Origin: an uncultured Burkholderiales bacterium
GTDB taxonomy: Bacteria; Pseudomonadota; Gammaproteobacteria; Burkholderiales; Burkholderiaceae_C
DNA: 64,000 nt
Direction of reading: 5' to 3'
Assembly (NCBI GenBank): GCA_903861115.1
Contig: CAIOTD010000025.1
Location: forward strand, 1-64,000
Position numbers and translations under genes: made by a program. Below the pieces are notes generated by a model. It had not been told where the DNA came from and did no database searches. It saw only the letters and a program-made list of their open reading frames with translations. Positions 1 through 10,236 of this stretch are shown here, piece after piece (positions within the stretch are counted from its first letter, which is position 1; each line of letters begins with the position of its first letter).

Positions 1-438
1 AAAGTCGTGGCACTCAAGCCCGAAGGCATGACCTTGGCGATGCACCTTTGCCGCGGCAACTTCAAAAGCACCCACGCAGCCGCAGGCAATTACGAGCCCG
101 TTGCAGAGGCCTTGCTCTCGGAGATGAATTTGGACGCTTATTTCCTTGAATACGATGACGACAGAAGCGGTGACTTCAAACCTTTGCGCTTCTTGCCCAA
201 GGGAAAGATTGTGGTCCTTGGCTTGGTCACCACGAAATTTGGCGAAATGGAGACCAAAGACAGCATCAAGCGACGCATTGAAGAGGCTGCAAAATATGCG
301 CCATTGGAACAATTGGCCTTGTCACCTCAGTGCGGCTTCTCAAGCACCGTTCACGGCAACAACATTGCCGTTGAAGCGCAACGAAACAAATTGCGTCTGG
401 TCATTGAAACCGCTCAAGAGGTTTGGGGCAATCATTGA
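1..438 (+). CDS. C-terminal part of cobalamin-independent methionine synthase-like (MetE/UROD-like) protein, 5' truncated by window edge
   Basis: Frame open at window start; C-terminal motif LALSPQCGFSS...NKLRLVIETAQEVWG typical of MetE C-terminal-like proteins. Confidence 0.75.
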   Translation, partial: KVVALKPEGMTLAMHLCRGNFKSTHAAAGNYEPVAEALLSEMNLDAYFLEYDDDRSGDFKPLRFLPKGKIVVLGLVTTKFGEMETKDSIKRRIEEAAKYAPLEQLALSPQCGFSSTVHGNNIAVEAQRNKLRLVIETAQEVWGNH

Positions 439-465
439 GCCGAAAGACCTCGCTTAAGCGAACCT

Positions 466-493
466 AAAAACCGACCGCAAGGTCGGTTTTTTT
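466..493. terminator. Rho-independent (possibly bidirectional) terminator
   Basis: aaaaaccgacc-gcaa-ggtcggttttttt perfect stem with T-tract. Confidence 0.9.
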
Positions 494-556
494 CTAAAGA
501 GACCCGCGTCGTCAGCTAAAAAGCTCAGTTTGACGAAAAAAACATCGCTTTCAGGC

Positions 557-584
557 CTTGAAAACGGTGTTTTTGCCCCCATTT
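557..584 (+). promoter_or_regulatory. Sigma-32 (RpoH)-type heat shock promoter upstream of grpE
   Basis: CTTGAAA (557-563) - 13 nt - CCCCATTT (577-584), full match to the CTTGAAA/CCCCATNT consensus. Confidence 0.85.
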
Positions 585-624
585 GACAGTCATATTCGAT
601 TTCACGTCTTATTTTTCCCGAACC

Positions 625-1212
625 ATGTCCGAACAGACTCCAACTCAAAACCCATCCATGACACCCCACGATTCCACCCCCGAGTCGAAAGCTCACGACG
701 CTCACGACCACGCCCACCCTGCTGCCGACACGTCGCTCGAGCCGAGCGAGGCTTTGGCAAAAGCATTGTTAGAAGTTGAAGCCCTTCAAGCCAAGGTCGG
801 TGAATTACAGGATCAGTATCTCAGAGGTCAAGCCGAGGTTCTCAACGCCAGAAAGAGAGCCGACGAAGAAGTGAGCAAAGCCAGAAAATTTGCCATCGAG
901 TCCTTTGCCGAAGGCTTGCTGCCCGTGCTTGACAGCTTGGAAGCGGGCTTGTTGATCAAGGAAGCAACGCCAGAACAAATCAAAGAAGGTGCTGAAGCCA
1001 CCCTCAGACAACTTAAAAGTGCGCTTGAGCGCAACAAGGTCATCGCCATTGAGCCGGCTGCAGGTACCAAATTTGACCCCCACCACCACCAAGCCATCAG
1101 CGTTGTGCCTGCAGAGCAAGAGCCCAACACAGTGGTCATGGTTTTGCAAAAGGGCTACTTGATTTCTGAGCGCATCTTGCGCCCTGCACTCGTGACCGTG
1201 ACAGCCTCTTGA
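625..1212 (+). CDS. grpE: Nucleotide exchange factor GrpE
   Basis: Translation MSEQTPTQN...YLRGQAEVLNARKRADEEVSKARKFA...FDPHHHQAISVVP; upstream of dnaK; start chosen at the ATG 625. Confidence 0.95.
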   Translation: MSEQTPTQNPSMTPHDSTPESKAHDAHDHAHPAADTSLEPSEALAKALLEVEALQAKVGELQDQYLRGQAEVLNARKRADEEVSKARKFAIESFAEGLLPVLDSLEAGLLIKEATPEQIKEGAEATLRQLKSALERNKVIAIEPAAGTKFDPHHHQAISVVPAEQEPNTVVMVLQKGYLISERILRPALVTVTAS

Positions 1213-1242
1213 GCCAATTGGCAAAAAAACTGAAATCCACAC

Positions 1243-1270
1243 CTTGATTTCGGCTGTTTCATCCACATAT
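1243..1270 (+). promoter_or_regulatory. Possible second sigma-32-like promoter upstream of dnaK
   Basis: CTTGATT - 13 nt - CCACATAT, near-match with the same spacing as the grpE promoter. Confidence 0.45.
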
Positions 1271-1334
1271 CTTTATCAACACTTTTCAAATCAAACGCTG
1301 CATCGATTCGATCGGCGGCAAACGGAGCTAAAAA

Positions 1335-3269
1335 ATGGGCAAAATCATCGGCATCGACTTAGGAACCACCAACTCATGCGTGGCCATCATGGAGGGCAAC
1401 ACCACCAAGGTGATTGAGAATTCCGAGGGCGCTAGAACCACACCATCCATCATTGCTTACCAAGAGGATGGTGAAATTTTGGTGGGCGCTTCCGCCAAAC
1501 GCCAAGCGGTGACCAACCCACGCAACACCTTGTATGCAGTCAAGCGCTTGATTGGCCGCAAATTTGAAGAAAAAGAAGTCCAAAAAGACATCAATTTGAT
1601 GCCCTACACCATTGCAAAAGCCGATAACGGCGACGCTTGGGTAGAGGTTCGCGGCAGCAAACTCGCGCCCCCCCAAGTCAGTGCAGAAGTGCTGCGCAAA
1701 ATGAAAAAGACCGCAGAGGACTATCTTGGCGAGACCGTCTCCGAGGCTGTGATCACCGTACCGGCTTACTTCAACGACGCGCAACGCCAAGCCACCAAAG
1801 ATGCGGGAAGAATCGCGGGCCTTGAGGTCAAAAGGATCATCAATGAGCCCACAGCGGCCGCGCTTGCCTTTGGTCTCGATAAAACCGAAAAGGGCGACCG
1901 CAAAATTGCGGTTTATGACTTGGGTGGCGGCACCTTTGACGTCTCGATCATTGAGATCGCCGATGTCGACGGCGAAAAGCAATTCGAAGTGCTCTCGACC
2001 AACGGCGACACGTTCCTAGGCGGCGAAGATTTCGACCAACGCATCATTGACTTCATCATTGGTGAATTCAAAAAGGAACAAGGCGTGGACTTGGGCAAAG
2101 ATGTCTTGGCCCTCCAACGCTTGAAGGAAGCCGCTGAAAAAGCCAAAATCGAGCTGTCCTCGTCTGCATCCACCGACGTCAATTTGCCCTACATCACGGC
2201 CGACGCCACAGGTCCCAAGCATTTGAACATCAAACTCAACCGTGCAAAACTTGAGTCCTTGGTGGACGAGTTGATTGAGCGCACCATTGCTCCTTGCCGC
2301 ATGGCCATCAAAGATGCGGGTGTCAGTGTGGACCAAATTGACGACGTCATTTTGGTCGGCGGCATGACCCGCATGCCCAAGGTTCAAGACAAAGTCAAAG
2401 AGTTCTTTGGCAAAGAACCCCGCAAAGATGTGAACCCTGATGAGGCCGTCGCCGTAGGCGCTGCCATTCAAGGCCAGGTGCTCTCAGGCGACAGAACCGA
2501 TGTGCTCCTTTTGGATGTCACCCCCTTGTCACTCGGCATTGAAACCTTGGGCGGTGTGATGACGAAGATGATCACCAAGAACACCACCATCCCAACCAAA
2601 TTTGCACAAACTTTCTCAACCGCTGAGGACAACCAACCTGCTGTGACCATCAAGGTCTTCCAAGGTGAGCGCGAGATTGCCAATGTCAACAAAATGCTTG
2701 GCGAGTTCAACCTCGAGGGCATCCCACCTTCGAGCAGAGGCACGCCTCAAATTGAGGTCTCCTTTGACATCGATGCCAACGGTATTTTGCACGTGGGCGC
2801 CAAAGACAAAGGCACAGGCAAGGAAAACAAAATCACCATCAAGGCCAACTCCGGTTTGTCCGAAGACGAGATCCAAAAGATGGTCAAAGATGCCGAGCTC
2901 AATGCCACAGAGGACAAAAAGAAACTCGAAATCGTGCAAGCCAAGAACCAAGGCGATGCTGCTTTGCACACCGTTCAAAAGAGCTTGGCCGAGCACGGCG
3001 ACAAGATCGATGCGAATGAAAAGTCGGCCATCGAAGCGGCATTGAAAGACTTGGAAGAGGCCTTGAAAACCGAGGACAAAACAAGCATCGATGAAAAAAC
3101 ACAGGCCCTGATGACGGTGAGTCAAAAACTTGGTGAGAAAGCTTACGCCGATCAACAAGCTGCAGCGGGTGCTCCCCACGCGCATGGTCCAGAGGCTGCA
3201 CAACAAGCAGCCAAACCGGCCGATGACAACGTGGTGGACGCTGAGGTCAAAGAAGTTAAAAAGGGTTAA
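1335..3269 (+). CDS. dnaK: Molecular chaperone DnaK (Hsp70)
   Basis: [21 protein letters not shown]... full-length Hsp70. Confidence 0.99.
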   Translation: MGKIIGIDLGTTNSCVAIMEGNTTKVIENSEGARTTPSIIAYQEDGEILVGASAKRQAVTNPRNTLYAVKRLIGRKFEEKEVQKDINLMPYTIAKADNGDAWVEVRGSKLAPPQVSAEVLRKMKKTAEDYLGETVSEAVITVPAYFNDAQRQATKDAGRIAGLEVKRIINEPTAAALAFGLDKTEKGDRKIAVYDLGGGTFDVSIIEIADVDGEKQFEVLSTNGDTFLGGEDFDQRIIDFIIGEFKKEQGVDLGKDVLALQRLKEAAEKAKIELSSSASTDVNLPYITADATGPKHLNIKLNRAKLESLVDELIERTIAPCRMAIKDAGVSVDQIDDVILVGGMTRMPKVQDKVKEFFGKEPRKDVNPDEAVAVGAAIQGQVLSGDRTDVLLLDVTPLSLGIETLGGVMTKMITKNTTIPTKFAQTFSTAEDNQPAVTIKVFQGEREIANVNKMLGEFNLEGIPPSSRGTPQIEVSFDIDANGILHVGAKDKGTGKENKITIKANSGLSEDEIQKMVKDAELNATEDKKKLEIVQAKNQGDAALHTVQKSLAEHGDKIDANEKSAIEAALKDLEEALKTEDKTSIDEKTQALMTVSQKLGEKAYADQQAAAGAPHAHGPEAAQQAAKPADDNVVDAEVKEVKKG

Positions 3270-3298
3270 GCAGACAACTGCTCTTATCCCCTTCATTC

Positions 3299-3334
3299 GC
3301 CGCGCTTTTGACCTCTTTTTGAGGCCAGCGCGGC
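3299..3334 (+). other. dnaK-dnaJ intergenic hairpin
   Basis: gccgcgct...cctc-ttttt-gagg...agcgcggc inverted repeat, no strong T-tract. Confidence 0.6.
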
Positions 3335-3365
3335 TTTGTTGTTCAAAAAGGAATCGCTCCATATC

Positions 3366-4493
3366 ATGGCAAAAAGAGATTTTTACGAAGTCCTAGGCGT
3401 CTCCAAAAGCGCCACCGAAGACGAAATCAAAAAGGCTTATCGCAAATTGGCGATGAAGTTCCATCCCGATCGCAACGATGGGGACAAGGAGGCCGAGGTC
3501 AAGTTCAAGGAAGTCAAAGAGGCCTATGAGATGCTTTCTGACGGTGATAAACGCGCGGCCTACGACCAGTATGGTTTCGCTGGCGTTGATCCCAATATGC
3601 GCGGTGGTGCAGGAGGCGGCTTTGGCGGCGCGGGCTTTGCAGACACTTTTGGCGACATTTTTGGCGACATCTTTGGCCAAGCCAGAAGACAACAAGGGGG
3701 TCGACAGGTCTACCGTGGCAATGATTTGAATTACGCCATGGAAATCACCCTAGAGGAAGCTGCAGCGGGCAAGGAAACACAGATCCAAGTCCCCAGCTGG
3801 GAGAGTTGTGACACCTGCCACGGCTCAGGTGCCAAACCAGGGACCACGGCCAAAAATTGCGGCACATGCGGCGGCTCAGGTGCGGTGCAAATGCGCCAAG
3901 GCTTCTTCAGCGTTCAACAAACCTGCCCCCATTGCCGAGGAGCAGGCAAAGTCATCCCAGACCCATGCAGCCCTTGCCGAGGTCAAGGCAAAATTCAAAG
4001 TCAAAAAACGCTGGAGATCAAAATCCCATCGGGCATTGATTCAGGCATGCGAATTCGCTCCACGGGCAATGGTGAGCCAGGCGCGAACGGAGGACCTGCT
4101 GGCGACCTCTACATTGAGATCAGAATTCACAAACACGACATCTTTGAGCGCGACGGTGATGATTTGCACTGCGCAGTGCCGATTGGTTTCACAACGGCTG
4201 CTTTGGGTGGAGAAATACAGGTCCCCACCTTGCAGGGCGAGGCGGCCATTGATATCCCAGAGGGCACGCAAACGGGCAAACAGTTCAGACTCCGAGGCAA
4301 AGGCATCAAAGGCATTCGGTCAAGTTTTCAAGGCGACCTTTACTGCCACATCACGGTAGAGACCCCCGTTAAGTTGACCGAACATCAGCGCAAAATACTC
4401 AAAGAACTGGATGAGTCGCTCAAAAAGGGGGGCATGAAACACTCACCCAACGAAAAGGGTTGGACTGAAAAGCTCAAGACTTTTTTCAATTGA
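3366..4493 (+). CDS. dnaJ: Chaperone protein DnaJ
   Basis: [39 protein letters not shown] region, four CxxCxGxG-type zinc motifs. Confidence 0.99.
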   Translation: MAKRDFYEVLGVSKSATEDEIKKAYRKLAMKFHPDRNDGDKEAEVKFKEVKEAYEMLSDGDKRAAYDQYGFAGVDPNMRGGAGGGFGGAGFADTFGDIFGDIFGQARRQQGGRQVYRGNDLNYAMEITLEEAAAGKETQIQVPSWESCDTCHGSGAKPGTTAKNCGTCGGSGAVQMRQGFFSVQQTCPHCRGAGKVIPDPCSPCRGQGKIQSQKTLEIKIPSGIDSGMRIRSTGNGEPGANGGPAGDLYIEIRIHKHDIFERDGDDLHCAVPIGFTTAALGGEIQVPTLQGEAAIDIPEGTQTGKQFRLRGKGIKGIRSSFQGDLYCHITVETPVKLTEHQRKILKELDESLKKGGMKHSPNEKGWTEKLKTFFN

Positions 4494-4564
4494 TCGTGAC
4501 GCGGTTCGATGAGCACAAAGGCGTCGACCTTGCTTGAGTTGCACGTCGTGCACTTGGGGACGCC

Positions 4565-5200
4565 ATGAGCCTGGCTGCTGTCTTGATGGCGGCCGGCTCT
4601 GCCTCTCGGATGGGCTACAGGCCCAAGTGTCTTTTGCATTTGAATGGCACGCCTTTGATTGAGCGCACGATCCAGGCGCTCAAGGCCGTCGGGGTGCAGG
4701 AATTGATCGTCGTGCTGGGCCATTACCACGAAAGCATTCGCCCATTCATTGACCCACAAGAAGTGCATTGCGTGATCAACCCCCACCCTGATGAAGGTCA
4801 AATTTCATCCCAGCGTTTGGGGCTTCAAGCTCTCAAGAAAAAGCACGATGCCATCGTCATGGCGTTGGCCGATCAACCCCTCATCGAGGCCCAAGACATT
4901 GAGCTGCTCTTGACTGAGTTTCGCGTAAAAGCACCGTCCACTGAAATGCTTTTCCCTGTGTTAAGTTCTGGTCCAGGCAACCCAGTGATCATCTCAAACA
5001 CCGTGCGTGAAGACATCTTGAGCAAAGACAGCACCTATGGCTGCCGACAGTGGCGCGCAGACCATCGCCACCAAGTCCAAGGCTTCTTGAGCGACAATAC
5101 GCACTTCTCTTGCGATTTGGACACCCCAGAGGACATCCAAGCGCTTCAACAATCCAGTGGCCTGACTTTGACCTGGGACCCCAACCCACCAAGGTCTTGA
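4565..5200 (+). CDS. MobA-like NTP transferase (MocA/molybdenum cofactor cytidylyltransferase-like)
   Basis: MSLAAVLMAAGSASRMGYRPKCLLHLNGTPLIERT nucleotidyltransferase motif. Confidence 0.8.
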   Translation: MSLAAVLMAAGSASRMGYRPKCLLHLNGTPLIERTIQALKAVGVQELIVVLGHYHESIRPFIDPQEVHCVINPHPDEGQISSQRLGLQALKKKHDAIVMALADQPLIEAQDIELLLTEFRVKAPSTEMLFPVLSSGPGNPVIISNTVREDILSKDSTYGCRQWRADHRHQVQGFLSDNTHFSCDLDTPEDIQALQQSSGLTLTWDPNPPRS

Positions 5201-5228
5201 GCCTTTAGGTGACACGACCCCCAAGTAC

Positions 5229-7295
5229 ATGCGCAAACACGCCCTTCTCCAACTCTTGCTTGTTTTTTTCACCCTCAATGCATGGGCGGGCGAAAAAATA
5301 AAGTACATCATCTTGATGGAAAACGGCATTCAAGCTGGGTTTCAGACGATTGAAAAAAAAGCGCCCAACCGTGTTCACACTTCCTTTGACTTCAAAGAAA
5401 ATGGCCGTGGCCCGACCTACCAAGAAGACTATCAACTCGACGCCTTGGGTGGATTCAAATCCTTTCATATCCAAGGCACCTCCGAGATGGGCTCCAAGGT
5501 ACAAGAGCGCTTTCAAATCAAAAACGGTGTGGCAAGTTGGCACTCCAACGCTGAGAACGGCTCGAGCCCTTTTATTGCGGGCCAAGTCTACATCCCCATG
5601 GACTCTTCCTGGGGCTTGAATGCCCTGATCATTGAGGCCCTCAAAAAGAGGAACACGAACACATTGTCTTTGCTGCCCTCAGGAAAACTCCGCATGGAAA
5701 GCATTGCACGGGCCACGTTAAAAAAAGGCAAGCAACTCAGGCGAGTTGAGTTATTGATGCAAACAGGACTGGGTTTGAGCCCTCAGTTTTTCTGGGCAAC
5801 ATCGGGCGAACGCGCTAGACTCTTTGCCGTCATCTTGCCAGGTTACTCCTTGATGATCGAAGAGGGTTGGCAAGACTACTTGACCGAACTCAATCAAAAA
5901 CAAAACGATGCTGAAAAGAAGATCCTCAAGCTCAGAGCCCAAACACTGCAAAGAAACATCGAAGGCATTGTGCTCATCAAAAACGCCAAGATATTCCAAA
6001 GTGACACAGCCACAGTGAGCGAACCGTCCAACATCTACTTCAACAAAGATTACATCCTGGGGATTTATCCCAAAGGTGTACAACCCTTGCAAGCGGGCTT
6101 TGAAATCGATGCAAAAGAGCGCATGGTGCTCCCGGGTCTGTTTGACATGCACACACACATCAACCGCTGGTCAGCACTCTACAGCATGACCTCAGGGGTT
6201 ACGAGCATCCGAGACCTGGGCAACTCAAATCGAGAATTACAAGAGATGATCACAGAGGTCAGTGCCGGCGAGATCATCTCTCCACGCATCATTCCTGCCG
6301 GCTTCATTGAAGGCAAGAGCGAATACTCCTCCTACGATGGCATTTTGATCGAAACCTTGGATCAAGCCAAAAAGGCCATCGACTGGTACAAGGCCAATGG
6401 CTACAGGCACATCAAAATTTACAACTCTTTTCCAAAGGAGATTGTGAAAGAAACCACGGCTTACGCCCATGATCTGGGTTTGACCGTGGGCGGGCATGTG
6501 CCCGCCTTCATGACAGCAAGAGAAGCGGTGGAGTCGGGCTTTAATGAGATCAATCACATCAATCAGTTGCTTTTAACGTTCTTGGTCACACCACAAACTG
6601 ACACACGAACATTGGACAGGTTTTACCTGCCTGCGCAAAAGATCGCTGACATGGATTTTGAGTCAAAAGAGGTGACCGATTTCATTGATTTGCTGCTCAA
6701 ACACAAAGTGGTCGTGGACCCCACGCTCACCGCCTTTGAATTCATTCAACAACAAGACGGCGAGATGTCAAAAGCCTATGAAAGCATTGCCCCGCACATG
6801 CCGCCCGATGTGGAGAGAAGTTTTAAGGTAGGCTCCATGCTCATCCCCGATGCCGAGACCGCCCAAATTTACCGAGCGTCATACCTCAAGATGATTGAAT
6901 TCACGGGTCTGCTCTACCGCAGTGGCGTGCCCATCGTGGCCGGCACCGATGCACTCCCAGGGTTCTCTTTGCACAGCGAATTGGCCCTTTACGTCCAAGC
7001 AGGTCTCTCGCCAGCGCAGGCCTTGAAAGTGGCCAGTTTTGATGCCGCAAAAATTGCTGGTGTCGATCGCGAGCTCGGCACCATCAAAAGTGGCAAGCTT
7101 GCAGACATGATCATTGTGGATGGCGACCCCACACTCAACATTGAAGACATCCGCAAGGTCGATTTGGTGATCACCAAGGGTAAATATATTTTTCCCAATG
7201 AACTCAACGAACACATTGGCGTCAAAGCCTTCGTAAGTCAACCGTCCTACATCAAAAAGCTGCCTGCACCGAGCTTGAACACGTTCCTTAACTGA
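5229..7295 (+). CDS. Predicted secreted amidohydrolase-family protein with extra N-terminal domain
   Basis: Signal peptide MRKHALLQLLLVFFTLNAWA; C-terminal amidohydrolase motifs HTHIN, GHVPA, GTDALPGFSLHSELALYVQAGLSPAQAL, GKLADMIIVDGDP. Confidence 0.85.
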   Translation: MRKHALLQLLLVFFTLNAWAGEKIKYIILMENGIQAGFQTIEKKAPNRVHTSFDFKENGRGPTYQEDYQLDALGGFKSFHIQGTSEMGSKVQERFQIKNGVASWHSNAENGSSPFIAGQVYIPMDSSWGLNALIIEALKKRNTNTLSLLPSGKLRMESIARATLKKGKQLRRVELLMQTGLGLSPQFFWATSGERARLFAVILPGYSLMIEEGWQDYLTELNQKQNDAEKKILKLRAQTLQRNIEGIVLIKNAKIFQSDTATVSEPSNIYFNKDYILGIYPKGVQPLQAGFEIDAKERMVLPGLFDMHTHINRWSALYSMTSGVTSIRDLGNSNRELQEMITEVSAGEIISPRIIPAGFIEGKSEYSSYDGILIETLDQAKKAIDWYKANGYRHIKIYNSFPKEIVKETTAYAHDLGLTVGGHVPAFMTAREAVESGFNEINHINQLLLTFLVTPQTDTRTLDRFYLPAQKIADMDFESKEVTDFIDLLLKHKVVVDPTLTAFEFIQQQDGEMSKAYESIAPHMPPDVERSFKVGSMLIPDAETAQIYRASYLKMIEFTGLLYRSGVPIVAGTDALPGFSLHSELALYVQAGLSPAQALKVASFDAAKIAGVDRELGTIKSGKLADMIIVDGDPTLNIEDIRKVDLVITKGKYIFPNELNEHIGVKAFVSQPSYIKKLPAPSLNTFLN

Positions 7296-7353
7296 TCCGT
7301 GCCTGATCGACCTGGTGGCTGAGCAGAAAGAACACAGAACGCGCGCCAAAACT

Positions 7354-7866
7354 TTATAAGAAACGGTCCATGAGTTTGCGACTGTGACGATCAAGGGCTG
7401 AGAGATCTTTGATCAAGAACTGAACGCCATAGGCATCTGAGATGATCAATGTATTGGCATTGAGTCGCTTGATATCCTCCTCGCCTTTTAAAAGCAACTC
7501 GGTGGCGCCTCGCGTGGTTTGTACCGACCATCGACTTGGCGTCACAAAAGAGTTGACGCCATCGAGCTTGGTGATCTCTGGCATGAACTCTCTGTTTTGC
7601 AAACACTGCTCAATGCTTTGCCTGTGCGCAGAAGGTAATTCTGTGAGCTGATCCAGCCACAAAAGCTCTCGTCCATCACGGCTCAATATCGACACGCCCT
7701 CATTGGGTGCGACAATGGGAAAAGCCCTAACAGCAATCACATGCTCATGGGTTTGATCAGCGAGGGTCAAATGCCAGATTCCAAAGGGGTCAGACCACAA
7801 CTTGAAGTCGATGAAAGCCTCCTGTGTGATGGAGGCATTTCTTGTCAATGTATGTGACTCGCTCAT
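7354..7866 (-). CDS. DUF1854-family protein, cyanophycin-locus associated
   Basis: 170 aa protein directly after the ABC transporter (0-nt gap), resembles the DUF1854 partner protein of cyanophycin loci. Confidence 0.75.
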   Translation of the reverse strand: MSESHTLTRNASITQEAFIDFKLWSDPFGIWHLTLADQTHEHVIAVRAFPIVAPNEGVSILSRDGRELLWLDQLTELPSAHRQSIEQCLQNREFMPEITKLDGVNSFVTPSRWSVQTTRGATELLLKGEEDIKRLNANTLIISDAYGVQFLIKDLSALDRHSRKLMDRFL

Positions 7867-10236
7867 TTAAATCATCCCTTGATCATAGGCACTTTGTGGC
7901 GCAGACAGAGGCAGACCCAACTCGGCTTGATGCGCCTGGGCTTGGTAAAGCCGCCAATAAGCCCCTTGACGGGCCATCAATTCATCGTGACTGCCCTCTT
8001 CGACTTTCTCCCCTTGCTCCATCACCACCAAACGATCAGCCCGTTTGAGCGTTGAGAGCCTGTGTGCAATGGCGATGGTGGTGCGGCCTTTGACCAAATT
8101 GTCCAAGGCCTTTTGGATCTCTTGCTCCGTCTCCGTGTCCACCGAAGAGGTGGCTTCGTCCATGATCAATATTTTAGGATTGATCAGTAAAGCTCGCGCA
8201 ATGGAGATGCGCTGCCTCTCGCCGCCCGAAAGACCTTGTCCACGTTCACCCACGAGCGAGTCATACCCCTGGGGGAGTCGAAGGATGAACTCGTGCGCAT
8301 GCGCGGCCCGCGCAGCCGAGATGATCTCACTGCGAGTGGCATCGCTGCGACCGTAAGAAATATTGTCTGCAATGGTGCCAAAAAACAAAAAGGGCTCTTG
8401 CAACACCAAACCAATGTGTGCTCTGTAATCGGCCAACATAAAGCGTCGAATATCGACACCATCGAGCTCGACACTGCCCTCGCTCAAATCGTAAAAGCGA
8501 CAAATGAGATTGACCAAGGTGCTTTTACCAGATCCACTTTGCCCAACCAAACCGATCATCTCACCGGGTTTGATGGTCAGACTCAAGTTCTTGATGACCA
8601 AACGGTTCCCGTACCTAAAAGCGGCATTCGTGAGTTTGATCTCCCCTTGGATGTTTTGGACCTTCACGGGCTCCGTGGGTTCAGGCACGCTTGAGACGTG
8701 GTCTAAAATTTCAAAAATTCTCTTGGTCCCCGCCGCCGCCTTTTGCGTATGAGAGACGATGCGGCTCATGGAATCTAGGCGCGTATAAAACCGACCAATG
8801 TAGGCCAAAAAGGCGGTCAGCACACCAACCGTCACTTGGTGCTGGGCGACTTGCCAAATGCCAAAGGCCCAAACAATCAACAAACCCACTTCGGTCATCA
8901 ATGTGACGGTTGGCGAGAACAAGGACCACAGAAAATTGATGCGATCGTTCACCGCCAAATTGTGCTTGTTGGCCTCACGAAAACGAGCACTTTCCCGTCC
9001 CTCCTGGGCGAACGCTTTGACCACTCGAATGCCCGGGATGGTGTCGGCCAAGACGTTGGTGAGCTCAGACCACACGCGATCAATTTTCTCAAAGCCCAGT
9101 CTCAAACGATCCCGTACCACATGAATGAGCCAATAAATAAACGGCAAAGGCAACAAGGTCACCATGGCCAAATAAGGGTCGATGGTAAAAAGAATGATGG
9201 CGGTCATCACGATCATCAAAAAATCGGTCGCGAAATCCAAAAGATGAAGAGACAAGAAGACACATATGCGATCCGTCTCCCCGCCAATGCGGGTCATCAA
9301 GTCACCCGTGCGTCGACCACCAAAATACTCAAGCGAGAGCTTCATCAAATGGTCGTAGGCACTGGTGCGCAAATCGGCCCCAATGCGCTCCGACACCAAC
9401 GCCAAAATGTAAGTTTTGAGCCAGCCCAAGGACCAAGCCAAAAGAGCCGCTGCCAGCAAGCCCAACAAATAGGTTGACACTTGCTCAAAATCAATGGGTT
9501 TGCCATTTTGAAAGGGAATCAGGACCTTGTCCATCAAGGGCATGGTCAGGTAAGGTGGCACCAAGGTCGCCGCCGTCGAGGCAAGGGTCAGCAAGAAGCC
9601 GGCCAACAAGCGCATTTGATAGGGTTTTGCAAAACGCCACAAGCGAAAGAGCCCCCATGTCGATGCGGGCGCCTCATCAACTTCGCTCAAGGCCGCAGTA
9701 GGCGCGTGGTGGCCTTCAGCCGCTTCAAGCAAGGGAGAGAACTGTTCGTCGTGCTCCGTCAAAGGATTGATTTTTCCCAACCCAAGCGAGCCTTGCACTG
9801 CCGACAACGAACTCTCTCGCATTGGCGAGAGGTGATGCTCAAGCGCACGACTCCAAGCCAACTGAAGGGCCACCGCTCGGACGTTGTTGGCGAGCGTAAA
9901 GCGCCACTTGGCCAGACATCTCTCCTCGTTGACCAACTCCAAGGTCCCAACGCCCGCAAAGTCGATGTGTTTTAAGCGGGCCTGGCCTTCAATCGAAAAG
10001 GTTTCCAAATGAAACGCGCTGGCCTTCAAATCATCCACATCTTCAGGACGGGCTCCTTGCGGCAAGGACCAGCTCAAAAGTCTCTCTTGGGTCGCCACCA
10101 ACAAGCCACTCGTGAAACAAAGTCGGCTGTCCAAGTCAACCTCTAAGGCGGCTAAAACGTTTTCATTGGAAGACAGGCTGGCAAACACCAGCGCCTGCCA
10201 GCCTTGGGGAAGCTCATCTTGAGAAGCACTTGGCAT
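7867..10236 (-). CDS. ABC transporter, fused TMD-NBD, with N-terminal PH-like extension; cyanophycin-locus associated
   Basis: TMD plus Walker A GQSGSGKST, signature LSGGERQ, Walker B ILIMDEATSS; about 180 aa N-terminal extension before the TMD. Confidence 0.9.
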   Translation of the reverse strand: MPSASQDELPQGWQALVFASLSSNENVLAALEVDLDSRLCFTSGLLVATQERLLSWSLPQGARPEDVDDLKASAFHLETFSIEGQARLKHIDFAGVGTLELVNEERCLAKWRFTLANNVRAVALQLAWSRALEHHLSPMRESSLSAVQGSLGLGKINPLTEHDEQFSPLLEAAEGHHAPTAALSEVDEAPASTWGLFRLWRFAKPYQMRLLAGFLLTLASTAATLVPPYLTMPLMDKVLIPFQNGKPIDFEQVSTYLLGLLAAALLAWSLGWLKTYILALVSERIGADLRTSAYDHLMKLSLEYFGGRRTGDLMTRIGGETDRICVFLSLHLLDFATDFLMIVMTAIILFTIDPYLAMVTLLPLPFIYWLIHVVRDRLRLGFEKIDRVWSELTNVLADTIPGIRVVKAFAQEGRESARFREANKHNLAVNDRINFLWSLFSPTVTLMTEVGLLIVWAFGIWQVAQHQVTVGVLTAFLAYIGRFYTRLDSMSRIVSHTQKAAAGTKRIFEILDHVSSVPEPTEPVKVQNIQGEIKLTNAAFRYGNRLVIKNLSLTIKPGEMIGLVGQSGSGKSTLVNLICRFYDLSEGSVELDGVDIRRFMLADYRAHIGLVLQEPFLFFGTIADNISYGRSDATRSEIISAARAAHAHEFILRLPQGYDSLVGERGQGLSGGERQRISIARALLINPKILIMDEATSSVDTETEQEIQKALDNLVKGRTTIAIAHRLSTLKRADRLVVMEQGEKVEEGSHDELMARQGAYWRLYQAQAHQAELGLPLSAPQSAYDQGMI

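Noticed and set aside
2616-3362. Long antisense ORFs over dnaK/dnaJ (also 1374-1982, 2016-2471)
   Set aside because: Shadow ORFs opposite well-supported Hsp70/DnaJ coding sequence; no recognisable motifs.
5229-7295. Amidohydrolase as the cyanophycin dipeptide (isoaspartyl) hydrolase
   Set aside because: Predicted signal peptide puts it outside the cytoplasm where cyanophycin is stored; kept only as a low-interest positional observation.
8836-9477. Plus-strand ORFs opposite the ABC transporter (8236-8694, 8836-9477, 9481-9975)
   Set aside because: Antisense to a conserved ABC protein; translations look like codon-bias artefacts.
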